The notes beneath the pieces were generated by a model. The model searched no databases. It was given only the letters and a program-made list of their open reading frames with translations, and was not told where the DNA came from. A stretch of DNA of 32,754 bases from JBFLYZ01 sp040756415 (GTDB lineage: Bacteria; Bacteroidota; Bacteroidia; JADZBD01): positions 1 through 32,754 of the forward strand of contig JBFLYZ010000042.1 in NCBI GenBank assembly GCA_040756415.1. The letters run 5' to 3'. The translations under genes were made by a program, and so were the position numbers. The first letter of the stretch is position 1. Every line of letters begins with the position of its first letter. Of this stretch, positions 1 to 8,239 are shown in pieces.

Positions 1-557
1 AACCAGCGGTCGCTGAAAATATAGCCGAAGGCCACCGAAAAGAAAAGCAGGGCGAAGAACCCGTGCGCAAGCGTTTTGCCTATGGGGAGCAGGGTGGTCT
101 TGATCAGCAGCCTTACGCCCAGCACGAATGAAACCAGCGCAAACACGAAAGAGGCTATGCCAAAGCCCTGGTGAATGAAAACGTGCGAGATCACGGCTCC
201 CAGCTTGCCCAGCCAGTTGCTTACTTCCGTATCGGAGGCGAAAAGCGCGGGCCACGGGCCGGCCACTTTATCCTGGTCGGTCTGCCAGGTGAACAAAAAA
301 GAGATAAAGGCCACCGTCATATACACCGAGGCGAGAATAAAAAAAAGACCGCTTATGCGATGCACCTGCTCGTTGCGGAGAAAGTTCATCAGCGGCTCAA
401 ACCGTTCGGCCAGCGTAGGGCGCCTGGATCTGCGTTTCTTTTTGGGCTCTTTCGCCTCAGCGCTGTCTTTCCCGCTCTCTTTCTGAGAGGCGTCACCATC
501 CGTCTTCGGCTTTTCCCGAAGCTTGTTGACCGGCATTTCTTCTTCTTGCTCCGACAT
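1..557 (-). CDS. ftsK: DNA translocase FtsK, N-terminal membrane part (cut by window edge)
   Basis: FtsK anchors at the division septum and pumps chromosome ends apart before closure. Only the first 185 codons are present; the gene runs off the left edge, so the motor and gamma domains are not visible. I read the frame directly from the ATG at 555-557. It begins with a charged, Lys/Glu-rich tail of about 55 residues, then has hydrophobic segments starting near residues 67, 115 and 145, the layout of the FtsK 4-TM domain. The segment FTWQTDQDKV between the first two helices is the kind seen in Bacteroidota FtsK. A TAnnTTTG promoter element lies 16 nt upstream. The neighbouring chromosome-segregation genes on the same strand fit. 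A different 4-TM protein is possible but less likely. Confidence 0.8.
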   Translation of the reverse strand, partial: MSEQEEEMPVNKLREKPKTDGDASQKESGKDSAEAKEPKKKRRSRRPTLAERFEPLMNFLRNEQVHRISGLFFILASVYMTVAFISFLFTWQTDQDKVAGPWPALFASDTEVSNWLGKLGAVISHVFIHQGFGIASFVFALVSFVLGVRLLIKTTLLPIGKTLAHGFFALLFFSVAFGYIFSDRW

Positions 558-573
558 GACACAGTAATTCTTT

Positions 574-581
574 CAAAAGTA
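574..581 (-). promoter_or_regulatory. Promoter -7 element for ftsK
   Basis: Read on the minus strand this is TACTTTTG, a perfect match to the Bacteroidota -7 consensus TAnnTTTG, 16 nt before the ftsK ATG. I see no clear TTG at the -33 position. The surrounding 94 bp gap (558-651) holds no gene and no obvious terminator. Confidence 0.5.
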
Positions 582-651
582 GGGAAAGCCCCCTGCTGAA
601 AGGTTTTTCGGGAGCGGAACTTATAAACGGCAGTATGTTAAGAAAGCGAAT

Positions 652-1194
652 TCAGAAATTCATGCTCAGCCCGAACCGCGAAACGGTCCTGCCGGCCGGA
701 GCGAAATGGAAGGAAGGCTGCACGCGAAAGGAGATATTGTCGCTCACATCGAATGTGAACAAATGCGCGTCAACCGAGGCGTCAATGATGTTCAGCACGT
801 AAAATCCCGCTGCCAGGATGATGTTCAGGTCGCGGTAGCGCCTGTAAAAATCCACGTTCTCCTTGAGCTGCACATCGCTGTATTCCGGGAAATCGTCAAT
901 GGTAGAGCTGTCGTTATCCGTGCGGTAGATATAAGCCGTCTTATAGGTTTTGTACTGGCTGCCCGTATACCAGGCAAAATATCCGAAACCGCCAAGGCCG
1001 GCATATACCAGGGGCACCTTCCAGTATTTACGGTTGTAGATCTGTCCCAGTCCGGGAAGGCAGGCGCTCATAATGGCAGCTTTTTTCGGGGAGTAGACAG
1101 GCTTGGGAAGAGAATCTTTGTTCTGGGAAAAGAGCGCAGGACAGCTCAACAGGAGGATCAAGCCCAGGGAAAATCCGGCACGCCCGCACGACAT
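652..1194 (-). CDS. DUF5683 family membrane protein
   Basis: Product of 180 aa with a cleavable signal peptide (about residues 1-23) and a family signature near residues 33-60 (YSPKKAAIMSACLPGLGQIYN, here spelled in part: SPKKAA, PGLGQIYN, KYWKVP), followed by hydrophobic segments at about 60-78 and 127-145. This is the DUF5683 pattern; the function is unknown. In Bacteroidota it commonly follows parB, and here its ATG lies 3 bp after the parB stop, so the two should be co-transcribed and perhaps translationally coupled. The tight link to parAB suggests an envelope or segregation-related role, which is inference. The protein ends in Phe, compatible with an outer-membrane location. Confidence 0.85.
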   Translation of the reverse strand: MSCGRAGFSLGLILLLSCPALFSQNKDSLPKPVYSPKKAAIMSACLPGLGQIYNRKYWKVPLVYAGLGGFGYFAWYTGSQYKTYKTAYIYRTDNDSSTIDDFPEYSDVQLKENVDFYRRYRDLNIILAAGFYVLNIIDASVDAHLFTFDVSDNISFRVQPSFHFAPAGRTVSRFGLSMNF

Positions 1195-1197
1195 GGC

Positions 1198-2082
1198 TCA
1201 GAGCTCAATGATGTTAAGTATGCGCTTGAGGTCCTCCTCGGTTTTAAAGGAGATCACGATCTTTCCGCCCTTAGCCCCTCTTTGAAGCTCAACTTTAGAT
1301 GAAAACAGGTTTTGTAGCTGATTTTCAAGATTTTGATCACTATCGTTTTTTTTCTTTCCGCTGGCATTCTTCGCGATCAGCTTTTTATAGGTGGATACAT
1401 TGCGGGTGAGCTCCTCCACATCCCTCACTGAAAGGCTTTCAGCCAGGATCTGCTTGTAGGCCGCTACCTGCCTGGCCTCGCTGTCGAGCGCCAGCAGCGC
1501 GCGGGCATGGCCCATAGAGATCTTGCCGTCACGTATACCCGCCTGGATCTCGGCAGGCAGCTTCAGGAGGCGCAGGTAATTGGTGATCGAGCTGCGGTCT
1601 TTTCCTACGCGTTTGCTCATTTCTTCCTGCGTGAGATTACATTCCTCGATCAGCCGCTTATAGCTCAGCGCCACCTCGATGGCGTTCAGGTTCTCGCGCT
1701 GTATGTTCTCTACCAGGGCCATTTCCAGCATGGCCTGGTCGTTGGCCACGCGTATATAGGCGGGAATGGCGGTGAGGCCGGCCATCTGGGAGGCGCGGAA
1801 GCGTCTTTCTCCCGAAATAAGCTGGTATTTGTCGTATCCCATCTTGCGCACGGTTACCGGCTGGATAATGCCTTGCTCCCGGATGGAGTTCGCGAGGTCG
1901 AGCAGGGCCTGTGCCTCGAAATCGGTGCGGGGCTGAAAAGGATTGGCTTCTATCTGTGAAACGGGTATGGTGCTGATGGCGCCCACCACCTTGGCGTCTT
2001 CGCTCTTCGAAGTAATGTCGGTATCTGCGTTCTCGAGCAGGGCGCTCAGTCCCTTGCCCAGCGCGTTTCTCTTGATGCTCAT
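1198..2082 (-). CDS. parB: Chromosome partitioning protein ParB (Spo0J)
   Basis: DNA-binding CTPase clamp that loads at parS sites and works with ParA in origin segregation. The 294 aa product has the typical start (RNALGKGLSALL), the ParB/Srx nucleotide-binding core with GERRFR at residues 91-96, the ENIQRENLNAIE segment near 128-139 and a helix-turn-helix near 151-175 (TQEEMSKRVGKDRSSITNYL). The C-terminal dimerisation part follows a Lys-rich linker near 240-250. It lies 76 bp downstream of parA and 3 bp upstream of the DUF5683 gene. I found no parS-like site of the TGTTTCACGTGAAACA type in the window. Length and motifs are normal for the family. Confidence 0.96.
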   Translation of the reverse strand: MSIKRNALGKGLSALLENADTDITSKSEDAKVVGAISTIPVSQIEANPFQPRTDFEAQALLDLANSIREQGIIQPVTVRKMGYDKYQLISGERRFRASQMAGLTAIPAYIRVANDQAMLEMALVENIQRENLNAIEVALSYKRLIEECNLTQEEMSKRVGKDRSSITNYLRLLKLPAEIQAGIRDGKISMGHARALLALDSEARQVAAYKQILAESLSVRDVEELTRNVSTYKKLIAKNASGKKKNDSDQNLENQLQNLFSSKVELQRGAKGGKIVISFKTEEDLKRILNIIEL

Positions 2083-2113
2083 GGCTTATGTCTGAATGGC
2101 GAATATAAGCATT

Positions 2114-2126
2114 ACCCCAATGGGGT
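2114..2126. repeat. Short perfect palindrome between parA and parB
   Basis: ACCCCA-A-TGGGGT is a perfect inverted repeat with a one-base centre, in the 76 bp gap upstream of parB. It is not parS and has no following T-run, so it does not look like a terminator. It could be an operator or chance; no function is shown. Confidence 0.3.
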
Positions 2127-2158
2127 GTGGGCTGAATTTTCCAACAAATAGCGAACGT

Positions 2159-2977
2159 TCAGTTCTCCGCGGTATCCACGTTGATGACCTTTTCCGACTC
2201 CTTCAGCCGCGTCATCTCGTTCTTTTGCAGGATCTCGCGGGCCAGGTTGAGGTAATTAACCGCGCCCTTGCTGCTGGCATCGTGCATGATGATGCTCTGC
2301 CCGAAGCTGGGCGCCTCGCCCAGCTTGGTGTTGCGCTGGATAATGGTATCGAACACCATTTGCTGGAAATGCGTCTTCACCTCTTCAACCACCTGGTTGC
2401 TCAGCCGCAGGCGGATGTCGTACATGGTCAGCAGTATGCCTTCTATGGCCAGCTCGGGGTTGAGCCGCGCCTGTACGATCTTGATCGTGTTCAGCAGCTT
2501 GCCCAGCCCTTCGAGGGCGAAATACTCGCATTGTACGGGTATGATCACCGAGTCGGCAGCCGTCAGCGAGTTGACTGTGATCAGGCCGAGCGAAGGCGAG
2601 CAGTCGACAATAATGAAATCATAGTCGTCTTTGATCTTTTCCAGGGCCTTGCGCATCATTTTTTCGCGGCCCGGCATGTTGATCATCTCGATCTCGGCAC
2701 CCACCAGGTCGATATGGGCGGGCAGCAGGTCCAGGTTGGGGGTCTGGGTCTCCAGCACCACGTCCTTAGAGGCTATCCCTTCGATGATGCACTCGTAGAT
2801 GCTTTGCTTGATGTTCTTGGGATCGAAACCTACGCCCGAGGTGGAATTGGCCTGGGGGTCGGCATCCACCAGCAGCACTTTCTTCTCCAGCACGCCAAGG
2901 CTTGCAGCGAGGTTGATGGCCGTGGTGGTTTTGCCTACACCGCCTTTCTGGTTGGCAATAGCTATGATCTTTCCCAT
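2159..2977 (-). CDS. parA: Chromosome partitioning ATPase ParA (Soj)
   Basis: Deviant Walker ATPase that forms dynamic DNA-bound dimers and drives ParB-parS complexes. The 272 aa product carries the Walker A motif KGGVGKT at residues 11-17, the VDADPQ motif near 37-43 and the Walker B segment IIVDCSPSLG near 122-131. The length is that of chromosomal Soj, with no N-terminal helix-turn-helix as in plasmid ParA. Its ATG lies 6 bp after the stop of the upstream hydrolase, so the two are probably one transcript. The protein ends with about 20 charged residues beyond the usual core. Confidence 0.96.
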   Translation of the reverse strand: MGKIIAIANQKGGVGKTTTAINLAASLGVLEKKVLLVDADPQANSTSGVGFDPKNIKQSIYECIIEGIASKDVVLETQTPNLDLLPAHIDLVGAEIEMINMPGREKMMRKALEKIKDDYDFIIVDCSPSLGLITVNSLTAADSVIIPVQCEYFALEGLGKLLNTIKIVQARLNPELAIEGILLTMYDIRLRLSNQVVEEVKTHFQQMVFDTIIQRNTKLGEAPSFGQSIIMHDASSKGAVNYLNLAREILQKNEMTRLKESEKVINVDTAEN

Positions 2978-2983
2978 GTTCTT

Positions 2984-3664
2984 TTACATTTTAATGGTTG
3001 AACCTATGCTCATCAGGATGAGTTCTTTTCCCGCCCTTGCGAACTTGCGCTTGGCCTCCTCCTGATCTATTTTGATATACCCGAAGGTATCGTAATGCAT
3101 TCCGATGATGCGGTTGCAGCGGATGAAATCCGAGGCGATCACCGCATTGTCCGCGCTCATGGTAAAGTTATCGCCTATGCACAGGAAAGCGAAATCCACA
3201 TTGCGGTATTCCCCGATCAGCTTCATGTCGTAGGTGAGCGCGGTATCGCCCGAATAGTAAAAATTCCCCTGGCCCGATTCGATGATAAAGCCCATGGGGT
3301 TGCCTCCGTTGCTTCCGTCAGGCATCGAGCTGGAGTGCACAGCGGCCACGCATTTTACATTGCCGAAATCGAACTTCCATTTGCCCCCGGTGTTCATCGG
3401 GTGCGTATCCTTCACTCCCTGCTTACCGAACCAGGAAGCGATCTCCCAGTTGCTCACCACCTTGGCTCCCGTTCGCATGGCGATGGAAACCACATCGGCC
3501 ACATGGTCCTCGTGGCCGTGAGAGACCAGTATGTAATCGGCCCTCACCGCATTTACATCTATGCCTTTTGCCAGCTCGTTGGGCGAGATAAAAGGATCGA
3601 ACAGCAGGTGCCTTCCGCTCACCTCAACGCCAAAACACGAATGCCCGTAATACGTAATGTTCAT
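2984..3664 (-). CDS. UPF0173 metal-dependent hydrolase (metallo-beta-lactamase fold)
   Basis: Product of 226 aa with the metallo-beta-lactamase metal signature H49-x-H51-x-D53-H54 (SHGHEDH), a second ligand region SGDTALT near 136-142 and a late His in IGMHYDTF near 188-195. The N-terminus (YGHSCF) and overall length match the UPF0173 / YtkL group, whose substrates are mostly unknown. It has no signal peptide, so it should be cytoplasmic. It is the first gene of the parA-parB-DUF5683 run and 6 bp from parA; the link to segregation may be only transcriptional. Upstream on the minus strand is TATTTTTA, one base off the -7 consensus, 27 nt before the ATG, a weak promoter candidate. Confidence 0.88.
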   Translation of the reverse strand: MNITYYGHSCFGVEVSGRHLLFDPFISPNELAKGIDVNAVRADYILVSHGHEDHVADVVSIAMRTGAKVVSNWEIASWFGKQGVKDTHPMNTGGKWKFDFGNVKCVAAVHSSSMPDGSNGGNPMGFIIESGQGNFYYSGDTALTYDMKLIGEYRNVDFAFLCIGDNFTMSADNAVIASDFIRCNRIIGMHYDTFGYIKIDQEEAKRKFARAGKELILMSIGSTIKM

Positions 3665-3817
3665 TGCCTGTGCCCTGGTTTTATGGCGACTAAAAATACA
3701 AGTAATGCCCCAGGCGGCCGGAGGCTTTTATGAGATATTTTAAACATACTGCTGTTCACATTGTTGAAAAGGCGGTTGCGGGCGCCAAACATCCCGCTGA
3801 CCGCATCCTCAATTCCG

Positions 3818-3825
3818 TATCTTTG
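3818..3825 (+). promoter_or_regulatory. Promoter -7 element abutting the DoxX-like gene
   Basis: TATCTTTG is a perfect TAnnTTTG match and ends 4 nt before the ATG at 3830. Transcription would then start at or very near the start codon, giving a leaderless mRNA. No well-placed TTG at -33 is visible. The rest of the 165 bp divergent gap (3665-3829) shows no gene. Confidence 0.5.
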
Positions 3826-3829
3826 CCGC

Positions 3830-4261
3830 ATGCTTTTTTTCCTGTGTGCGGCCAAGGACTGCGATCCTTTCTGGAATGGCACCCTGCTCGTTCAGGTGCT
3901 GACGGCAGCTTTCCTGGCCATCGTCTTCATACAATCGGGCCTCGATAAGGTGAACGACCGCAAGGGCAACCTCGGCTGGATGCGCCAGCACTTTGCGAAC
4001 TCTCCGCTGCGTAACGCGGTTCCGGCACTGCTCTCCCTGCTTACGGTCATGGAGCTGGCCAGCGGCATACTTAACCTGGCCGCCATCATTGCGGTGTTCT
4101 TCCGCTCCTGCAATTATTGGTTTTTCTGGGGCAGCCTCCTTTCCGGGCTCACCTTCCTGGCTCTTTTCTTTGGGCAGCGCATGGCCAGGGACTATGCCGG
4201 GGCGCAGGGCCTTACCGGTTATTTCATCCTCTCGCTGATCGGGATCTGGCTAAGCTGCTGA
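3830..4261 (+). CDS. DoxX-like integral membrane protein
   Basis: Product of 143 aa with about four hydrophobic segments (roughly residues 15-36, 60-85, 88-112, 125-143), and the QSGLDKVNDRKGNL stretch after the first helix that resembles the conserved loop of DoxX-family proteins. The role is uncertain; relatives are linked to redox or quinone chemistry in the membrane. A longer in-frame reading begins upstream at 3761, but the ATG at 3830 is preferred: the upstream part is not hydrophobic or conserved-looking and would contain the promoter element. The stop codon ends at 4261 and the convergent neighbour's stop begins at 4262, leaving no room for a terminator. Confidence 0.7.
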   Translation: MLFFLCAAKDCDPFWNGTLLVQVLTAAFLAIVFIQSGLDKVNDRKGNLGWMRQHFANSPLRNAVPALLSLLTVMELASGILNLAAIIAVFFRSCNYWFFWGSLLSGLTFLALFFGQRMARDYAGAQGLTGYFILSLIGIWLSC

Positions 4262-6538
4262 TCAATGAAGCAGCTCCAGCAGGCGCTTGAGCGATTCCTG
4301 GTTTTCCTTCAGCAGCAGGGAGTTGAGCACCTTTTGCTTTTCATAGTAGGTGAGGTGCCAGCTCAGCGATATGTTATCGGGAATTTCATTATGCAGTTGG
4401 AAATCGAGCACATCGATGTTGCCATTGAACCATGACGAGGCGCAGTTCAGCATCTGGCTGTGATTGAAATCCTGAACGGAAAAGAGGTTGCCGTAAAAGC
4501 TGCCCAGCGGCCTGGCCAGGCTTTGCGCCAGCGTCTTTCCCCGGTAGGGCTCGATGGGGCGCTCCTTGTGCTTATCGCGTATCTGTATGATGATGATGCC
4601 GCTCGTATTCTTCTCCAGCCATTTCCGGAAGGTGTAGATGTATTTGAGCGAGGTCTCAAAGCCGTAGTTGTCGCGCATACCCGCGTCCATCACCTCTATG
4701 GCGGGCTCGCTGGGCAGGGAAACAACGGGCGAAATGTAGGGGAAGGTGGCATTCATGCGCAGCACGCTGGTGAACTTCACGTTCATGGCGTCCTGGTTCT
4801 CAAAGAAGCGCGTGAACTCGATGGCCTCGATGAGCTTCATGTCTGAAATAGCGCTGCCATCCTCGTTCTGGGCGAGGAAGGAAACGGGTTGCGAAGAAAT
4901 GATCAGCTTGCGCCCGTCATTCACCACGCTGGGGGCGAAGATCATCAGCGGTATATCCGCATCCTCTTCCGGTATGCTGTAATCGCCCAGCCGCTTGTCC
5001 AGTATGTTGCTGGTGTTCTCGTTGAGCTGGCGCTCGAAGGCATAGGCCCTGTCCTTGGGATAGGTATGGTTGCCGTCCTCGAACTTCTGCAGCCCGAAGA
5101 AGAGCTCGTTGGTGGCTATGCTGAAGGCTACGGGGTTCAGGATATCGTTCGAAATATTGATGGCGTAGCCGGGATGGAACAGGTCGAGCCCGGGGCTGTT
5201 CTGCTTGAGCAGGTACAGCTCGCGGTAATAAGCGGCCCCAATCATGCCGCCCGATGATCCTGAGATCAGGTGCGTGTGCCGGAACAACTTGCCTTTAAGC
5301 AGGCTGTCGCAGTACTGCAGCACGTGGAAGGTCCATAGCGATGAACGTAAGCCCCCACCGCTGGTGTTGATGATGACCATTTTGGGCTTGGGGCTTGAAC
5401 GAAGGTCGAAGTTCAGGTTGTTGTATTTCCACTTTTCAAGTATGCTTATCGCGTGGGACGTATCCGCACTATAGGCATTGCGGTCGTTGTACAGCCGCTT
5501 GAGCGTGGCGTACGAATAGTCGGCCTTGTCCGCATCGTAATTCAGGCCGTAGGCCTTATTGGTGTTGCCGAGAAAATCGGAGCGGAAAACGAAGTTCAGC
5601 ACTACTACGGTCACGATGAGCACGGTATTGGCCCATCCCCTGAAAAAGCTGTAGAGCGCGCTCGAGATCATCAGGAAGGTGGTGAAAAGAAGGAAAACGC
5701 TGGCCCCGGCAGGGATCATGAACACATCGTAATCCTGGAAAAGGCCCAGGATGATCAGGCTCCCGATGGCCACCACCCCGAACTTGCCCGCGTTATGATG
5801 GTTCTGGCGGAATACCCTGCGCAGCATCTCTTTCTTGTAATGCCGCACGGGCCTGACCAGGCGCAGCCGGAAATAGCTCCCGATATAGGTTTCGGTGTAC
5901 CAGTCGCGCGTTTCTTTGACCAGGTTGGGATTCTTCCATTCCTCGGTGCGTATCTTCCTGGGCGGAGGCAAGGGATTACCGCGCGGGTCCTGGGTGCGCA
6001 CGCCAAAGAGCTTGTAGATATCCTTGTTCGTGGTAAAAAAGTAGCTCATGCCGAGAAAAACGAAAAGCAGCATTCCGGTGAGAAACCCGGTGATGAGCAG
6101 GAATATATCTCCTGAGGTATAAATGTTCTCAGCCACCAGGGCCTTTTTGATCTGAACCACGTAAACGATAACGAAGAGCAGGGGTAGTATGGAATTATTG
6201 ACGCAATACTTCCAGAAAGGGTTGTACAGGGTGGCCAGGAAGGGGAAACGGAACCCGTTCATGACGTAGCTGGCAATGTGAAAGGCCATGATGAAACCCC
6301 CGCAGGAGAACCCTACCAGGGCATAGGAAAGAAAACTTACTTTGTTGAGGTATTCGGGGTAAAGGAAAAGAAAAGGCACTCCGTATTTGGCGGCCAGCTT
6401 TTGGGTAACAAACCCGAAAAGGATGAGCCAGAAAAGCAGGTGAAGGTGATTTTTTTTAAGCGCGACCAGCAGGAGCTGAACGGGAAAGAAGAAAACGATA
6501 CGCCTGATCCAGGTTCGGTAAAGCAACCTTTTGAACAT
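4262..6538 (-). CDS. Membrane-anchored patatin-like phospholipase
   Basis: Product of 758 aa. The first 320 residues hold about six hydrophobic segments (near 12-48, 65-92, 115-130, 143-166, 252-290, 300-318). The C-terminal half is a patatin domain: a glycine-rich oxyanion turn SGGGLRSS near 393-400, the nucleophile elbow GSSGG near 426-430 and the Asp of the catalytic dyad in DAGMRDN near 615-620. It should therefore be a lipid acyl hydrolase tethered to the inner membrane; its substrate is unknown. Patatin domains are more often soluble or linked to a BamA-like barrel, so the polytopic N-terminus is notable. The ATG lies 40 bp downstream of the ftcD stop, close enough for read-through from the hut genes. 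Confidence 0.85.
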   Translation of the reverse strand: MFKRLLYRTWIRRIVFFFPVQLLLVALKKNHLHLLFWLILFGFVTQKLAAKYGVPFLFLYPEYLNKVSFLSYALVGFSCGGFIMAFHIASYVMNGFRFPFLATLYNPFWKYCVNNSILPLLFVIVYVVQIKKALVAENIYTSGDIFLLITGFLTGMLLFVFLGMSYFFTTNKDIYKLFGVRTQDPRGNPLPPPRKIRTEEWKNPNLVKETRDWYTETYIGSYFRLRLVRPVRHYKKEMLRRVFRQNHHNAGKFGVVAIGSLIILGLFQDYDVFMIPAGASVFLLFTTFLMISSALYSFFRGWANTVLIVTVVVLNFVFRSDFLGNTNKAYGLNYDADKADYSYATLKRLYNDRNAYSADTSHAISILEKWKYNNLNFDLRSSPKPKMVIINTSGGGLRSSLWTFHVLQYCDSLLKGKLFRHTHLISGSSGGMIGAAYYRELYLLKQNSPGLDLFHPGYAINISNDILNPVAFSIATNELFFGLQKFEDGNHTYPKDRAYAFERQLNENTSNILDKRLGDYSIPEEDADIPLMIFAPSVVNDGRKLIISSQPVSFLAQNEDGSAISDMKLIEAIEFTRFFENQDAMNVKFTSVLRMNATFPYISPVVSLPSEPAIEVMDAGMRDNYGFETSLKYIYTFRKWLEKNTSGIIIIQIRDKHKERPIEPYRGKTLAQSLARPLGSFYGNLFSVQDFNHSQMLNCASSWFNGNIDVLDFQLHNEIPDNISLSWHLTYYEKQKVLNSLLLKENQESLKRLLELLH

Positions 6539-6578
6539 ACTCGGGGTGACTGTTTACTTCTTATACGTTAAAAGCCGA

Positions 6579-8228
6579 TTAAAGTTTGCGGTTCAGTATG
6601 CCCAGGATAGCCGCTTCCGCCTTTTTCGCCTTTTCGGCTATGTTTTTCGCCTTTCTGACCATGCTGGAGGCAAATTTCCTGTCGTGCAATCCCTGGGCGT
6701 TGACCCGAACGTTCATGTACGCGCCCATCACCGCGGTGCGTGCGCAGAGGGCGCCCACGCCCGCGTCAGTGACCGAGTTGGGATTGCCTTTTTCCACCAT
6801 GGCGCGGATAAGCCCCATGGATTCATAGGCCAGCTCCATGACCCTGAAGGGCACTTCGGTGGCGTAACGCGTGGCATCCTGGATGGCTTTTTCGCGCGCT
6901 TTCTTCTCTTCGGCAGTGGCCTTGGGCAGGGCGAACGCGCTCATGATGCGGTTGAAGGCATGCGTATCCTCATCCACCAGCAGCAGCAACTGCTCCCGTA
7001 TGGCCTGTCCCTTTTCTGCGTGATCAGAAAACTCCTCCCAGCGCTCATCCCATCCTTTCTTATGCGATGAAAGATTGGCCACCATGATGCCCAGCGATAC
7101 GCCCAGGGTGCCCACATAGGCCGATATGCTTCCTCCGCCCGGTGCTGGGCTCTCGCTCGCGGTCTCGTCAGCGAACTGGCGCAGGTCCATCCTGATCAGG
7201 CGAAGGTCCCTGTCATCTTTCAGCATGTATTCGATAATGCGCTCTTCGGGTTTGAAAGGCCCCAGCTCGTCAAGCCCCATAGATTTTACAGCGATCCTGA
7301 TCAGCTCATCGGTGCTTACACCGGTGGAGCGCTTTTGCTTGCGGAGGAAGTACTTTCCCGCATCTATCATGGCCTGAAGGGGTATCAGCCCCACCAGCTC
7401 CGATCCGGTTACCCGCATCCCGCGGTTATAGGCGCTTTTAACGCATTCATCAAAAGCCACGTGCACGGGAGTTACCCGCAGATCGGTCAGGTTCATGCTC
7501 ACCTGGGCGATACCGTATTCTTTGATGAACCAGCCAATACCCTTTACGGCCTTGCAGGTTCCCGGCTGCACCACTTCTTCGCCTTTTTCGTTCTTTACTT
7601 TACGGCCCGCCTCCCGAACATCGAAGGCCACCGAATTGGCCCTGCGCACCGAAGTGGTGTTGAGGTTCACATTATAGGCCACCAGGAAATCGCGCGCCCC
7701 TATCACGGTTGCGCCCCGCAGGGCATCGAACTCGGCAGGGCCGAAATCGGGCTTCCACTGCGGCTGTTTTATCTTCTTGAAAAAACCCTCGTATTCTCCT
7801 TCGCGGATAACGGAAAGGTTCCTGCGCAGGGGGTTCTTCTGGGCGGCCTCATAGAGGTATACCGGTATCTTCAGTTCCTTCCCGACCCGCTCTCCCAGCT
7901 TCCTGGCGTATTCTGCGGTTTCCGCCATCGTAATGCCGGATATGGGTATGAGCGGGCACACATCCGTGGCGCCCATGCGCGGGTGCTCGCCTTTATGCCT
8001 GCGCATATCAATGAGCTCGCCCGCCTTTTTGATGGCCCTAAAAGCCGCTTCTACAACAGCCTCGGGTGTGCCCACAAAGGTCACTACGGTACGGTTGGTG
8101 GCTTTGCCCGGGTCCACGTTCAGCAGCTTTACACCTTCCGTTTTCTCTATCTCGTCTGTGATCTGCCTGATAATACCCATATCATTCCCTTCTGAGAAAT
8201 TGGGTACGCACTCGATAAGTTTGTTCAT
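6579..8228 (-). CDS. ftcD: Glutamate formimidoyltransferase / formimidoyltetrahydrofolate cyclodeaminase (fused)
   Basis: Last steps of the histidine degradation route that goes through formiminoglutamate: the N-terminal domain moves the formimino group from formiminoglutamate to tetrahydrofolate, and the C-terminal domain releases ammonia to give methenyl-THF. The 549 aa product has both halves. The transferase has ECVPNFSEG at the start and EHPRMGATD, whose His is residue 82, the position of the catalytic His in pig FTCD. The cyclodeaminase begins near residue 350 with SPAPGGGSISAYVGTLG. The length matches the bifunctional animal enzyme. It follows hutI by 11 bp and acts immediately after HutI in the pathway. 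Cytoplasmic. Confidence 0.95.
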   Translation of the reverse strand: MNKLIECVPNFSEGNDMGIIRQITDEIEKTEGVKLLNVDPGKATNRTVVTFVGTPEAVVEAAFRAIKKAGELIDMRRHKGEHPRMGATDVCPLIPISGITMAETAEYARKLGERVGKELKIPVYLYEAAQKNPLRRNLSVIREGEYEGFFKKIKQPQWKPDFGPAEFDALRGATVIGARDFLVAYNVNLNTTSVRRANSVAFDVREAGRKVKNEKGEEVVQPGTCKAVKGIGWFIKEYGIAQVSMNLTDLRVTPVHVAFDECVKSAYNRGMRVTGSELVGLIPLQAMIDAGKYFLRKQKRSTGVSTDELIRIAVKSMGLDELGPFKPEERIIEYMLKDDRDLRLIRMDLRQFADETASESPAPGGGSISAYVGTLGVSLGIMVANLSSHKKGWDERWEEFSDHAEKGQAIREQLLLLVDEDTHAFNRIMSAFALPKATAEEKKAREKAIQDATRYATEVPFRVMELAYESMGLIRAMVEKGNPNSVTDAGVGALCARTAVMGAYMNVRVNAQGLHDRKFASSMVRKAKNIAEKAKKAEAAILGILNRKL

Positions 8229-8239
8229 ACGTTAATGAT

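Noticed and set aside
706..1302. Long plus-strand frames opposite parA, parB, DUF5683, ftcD, hutI, cellulase and others
   Set aside because: They are shadows of well-identified genes on the other strand, with no recognisable domains and no start signals.
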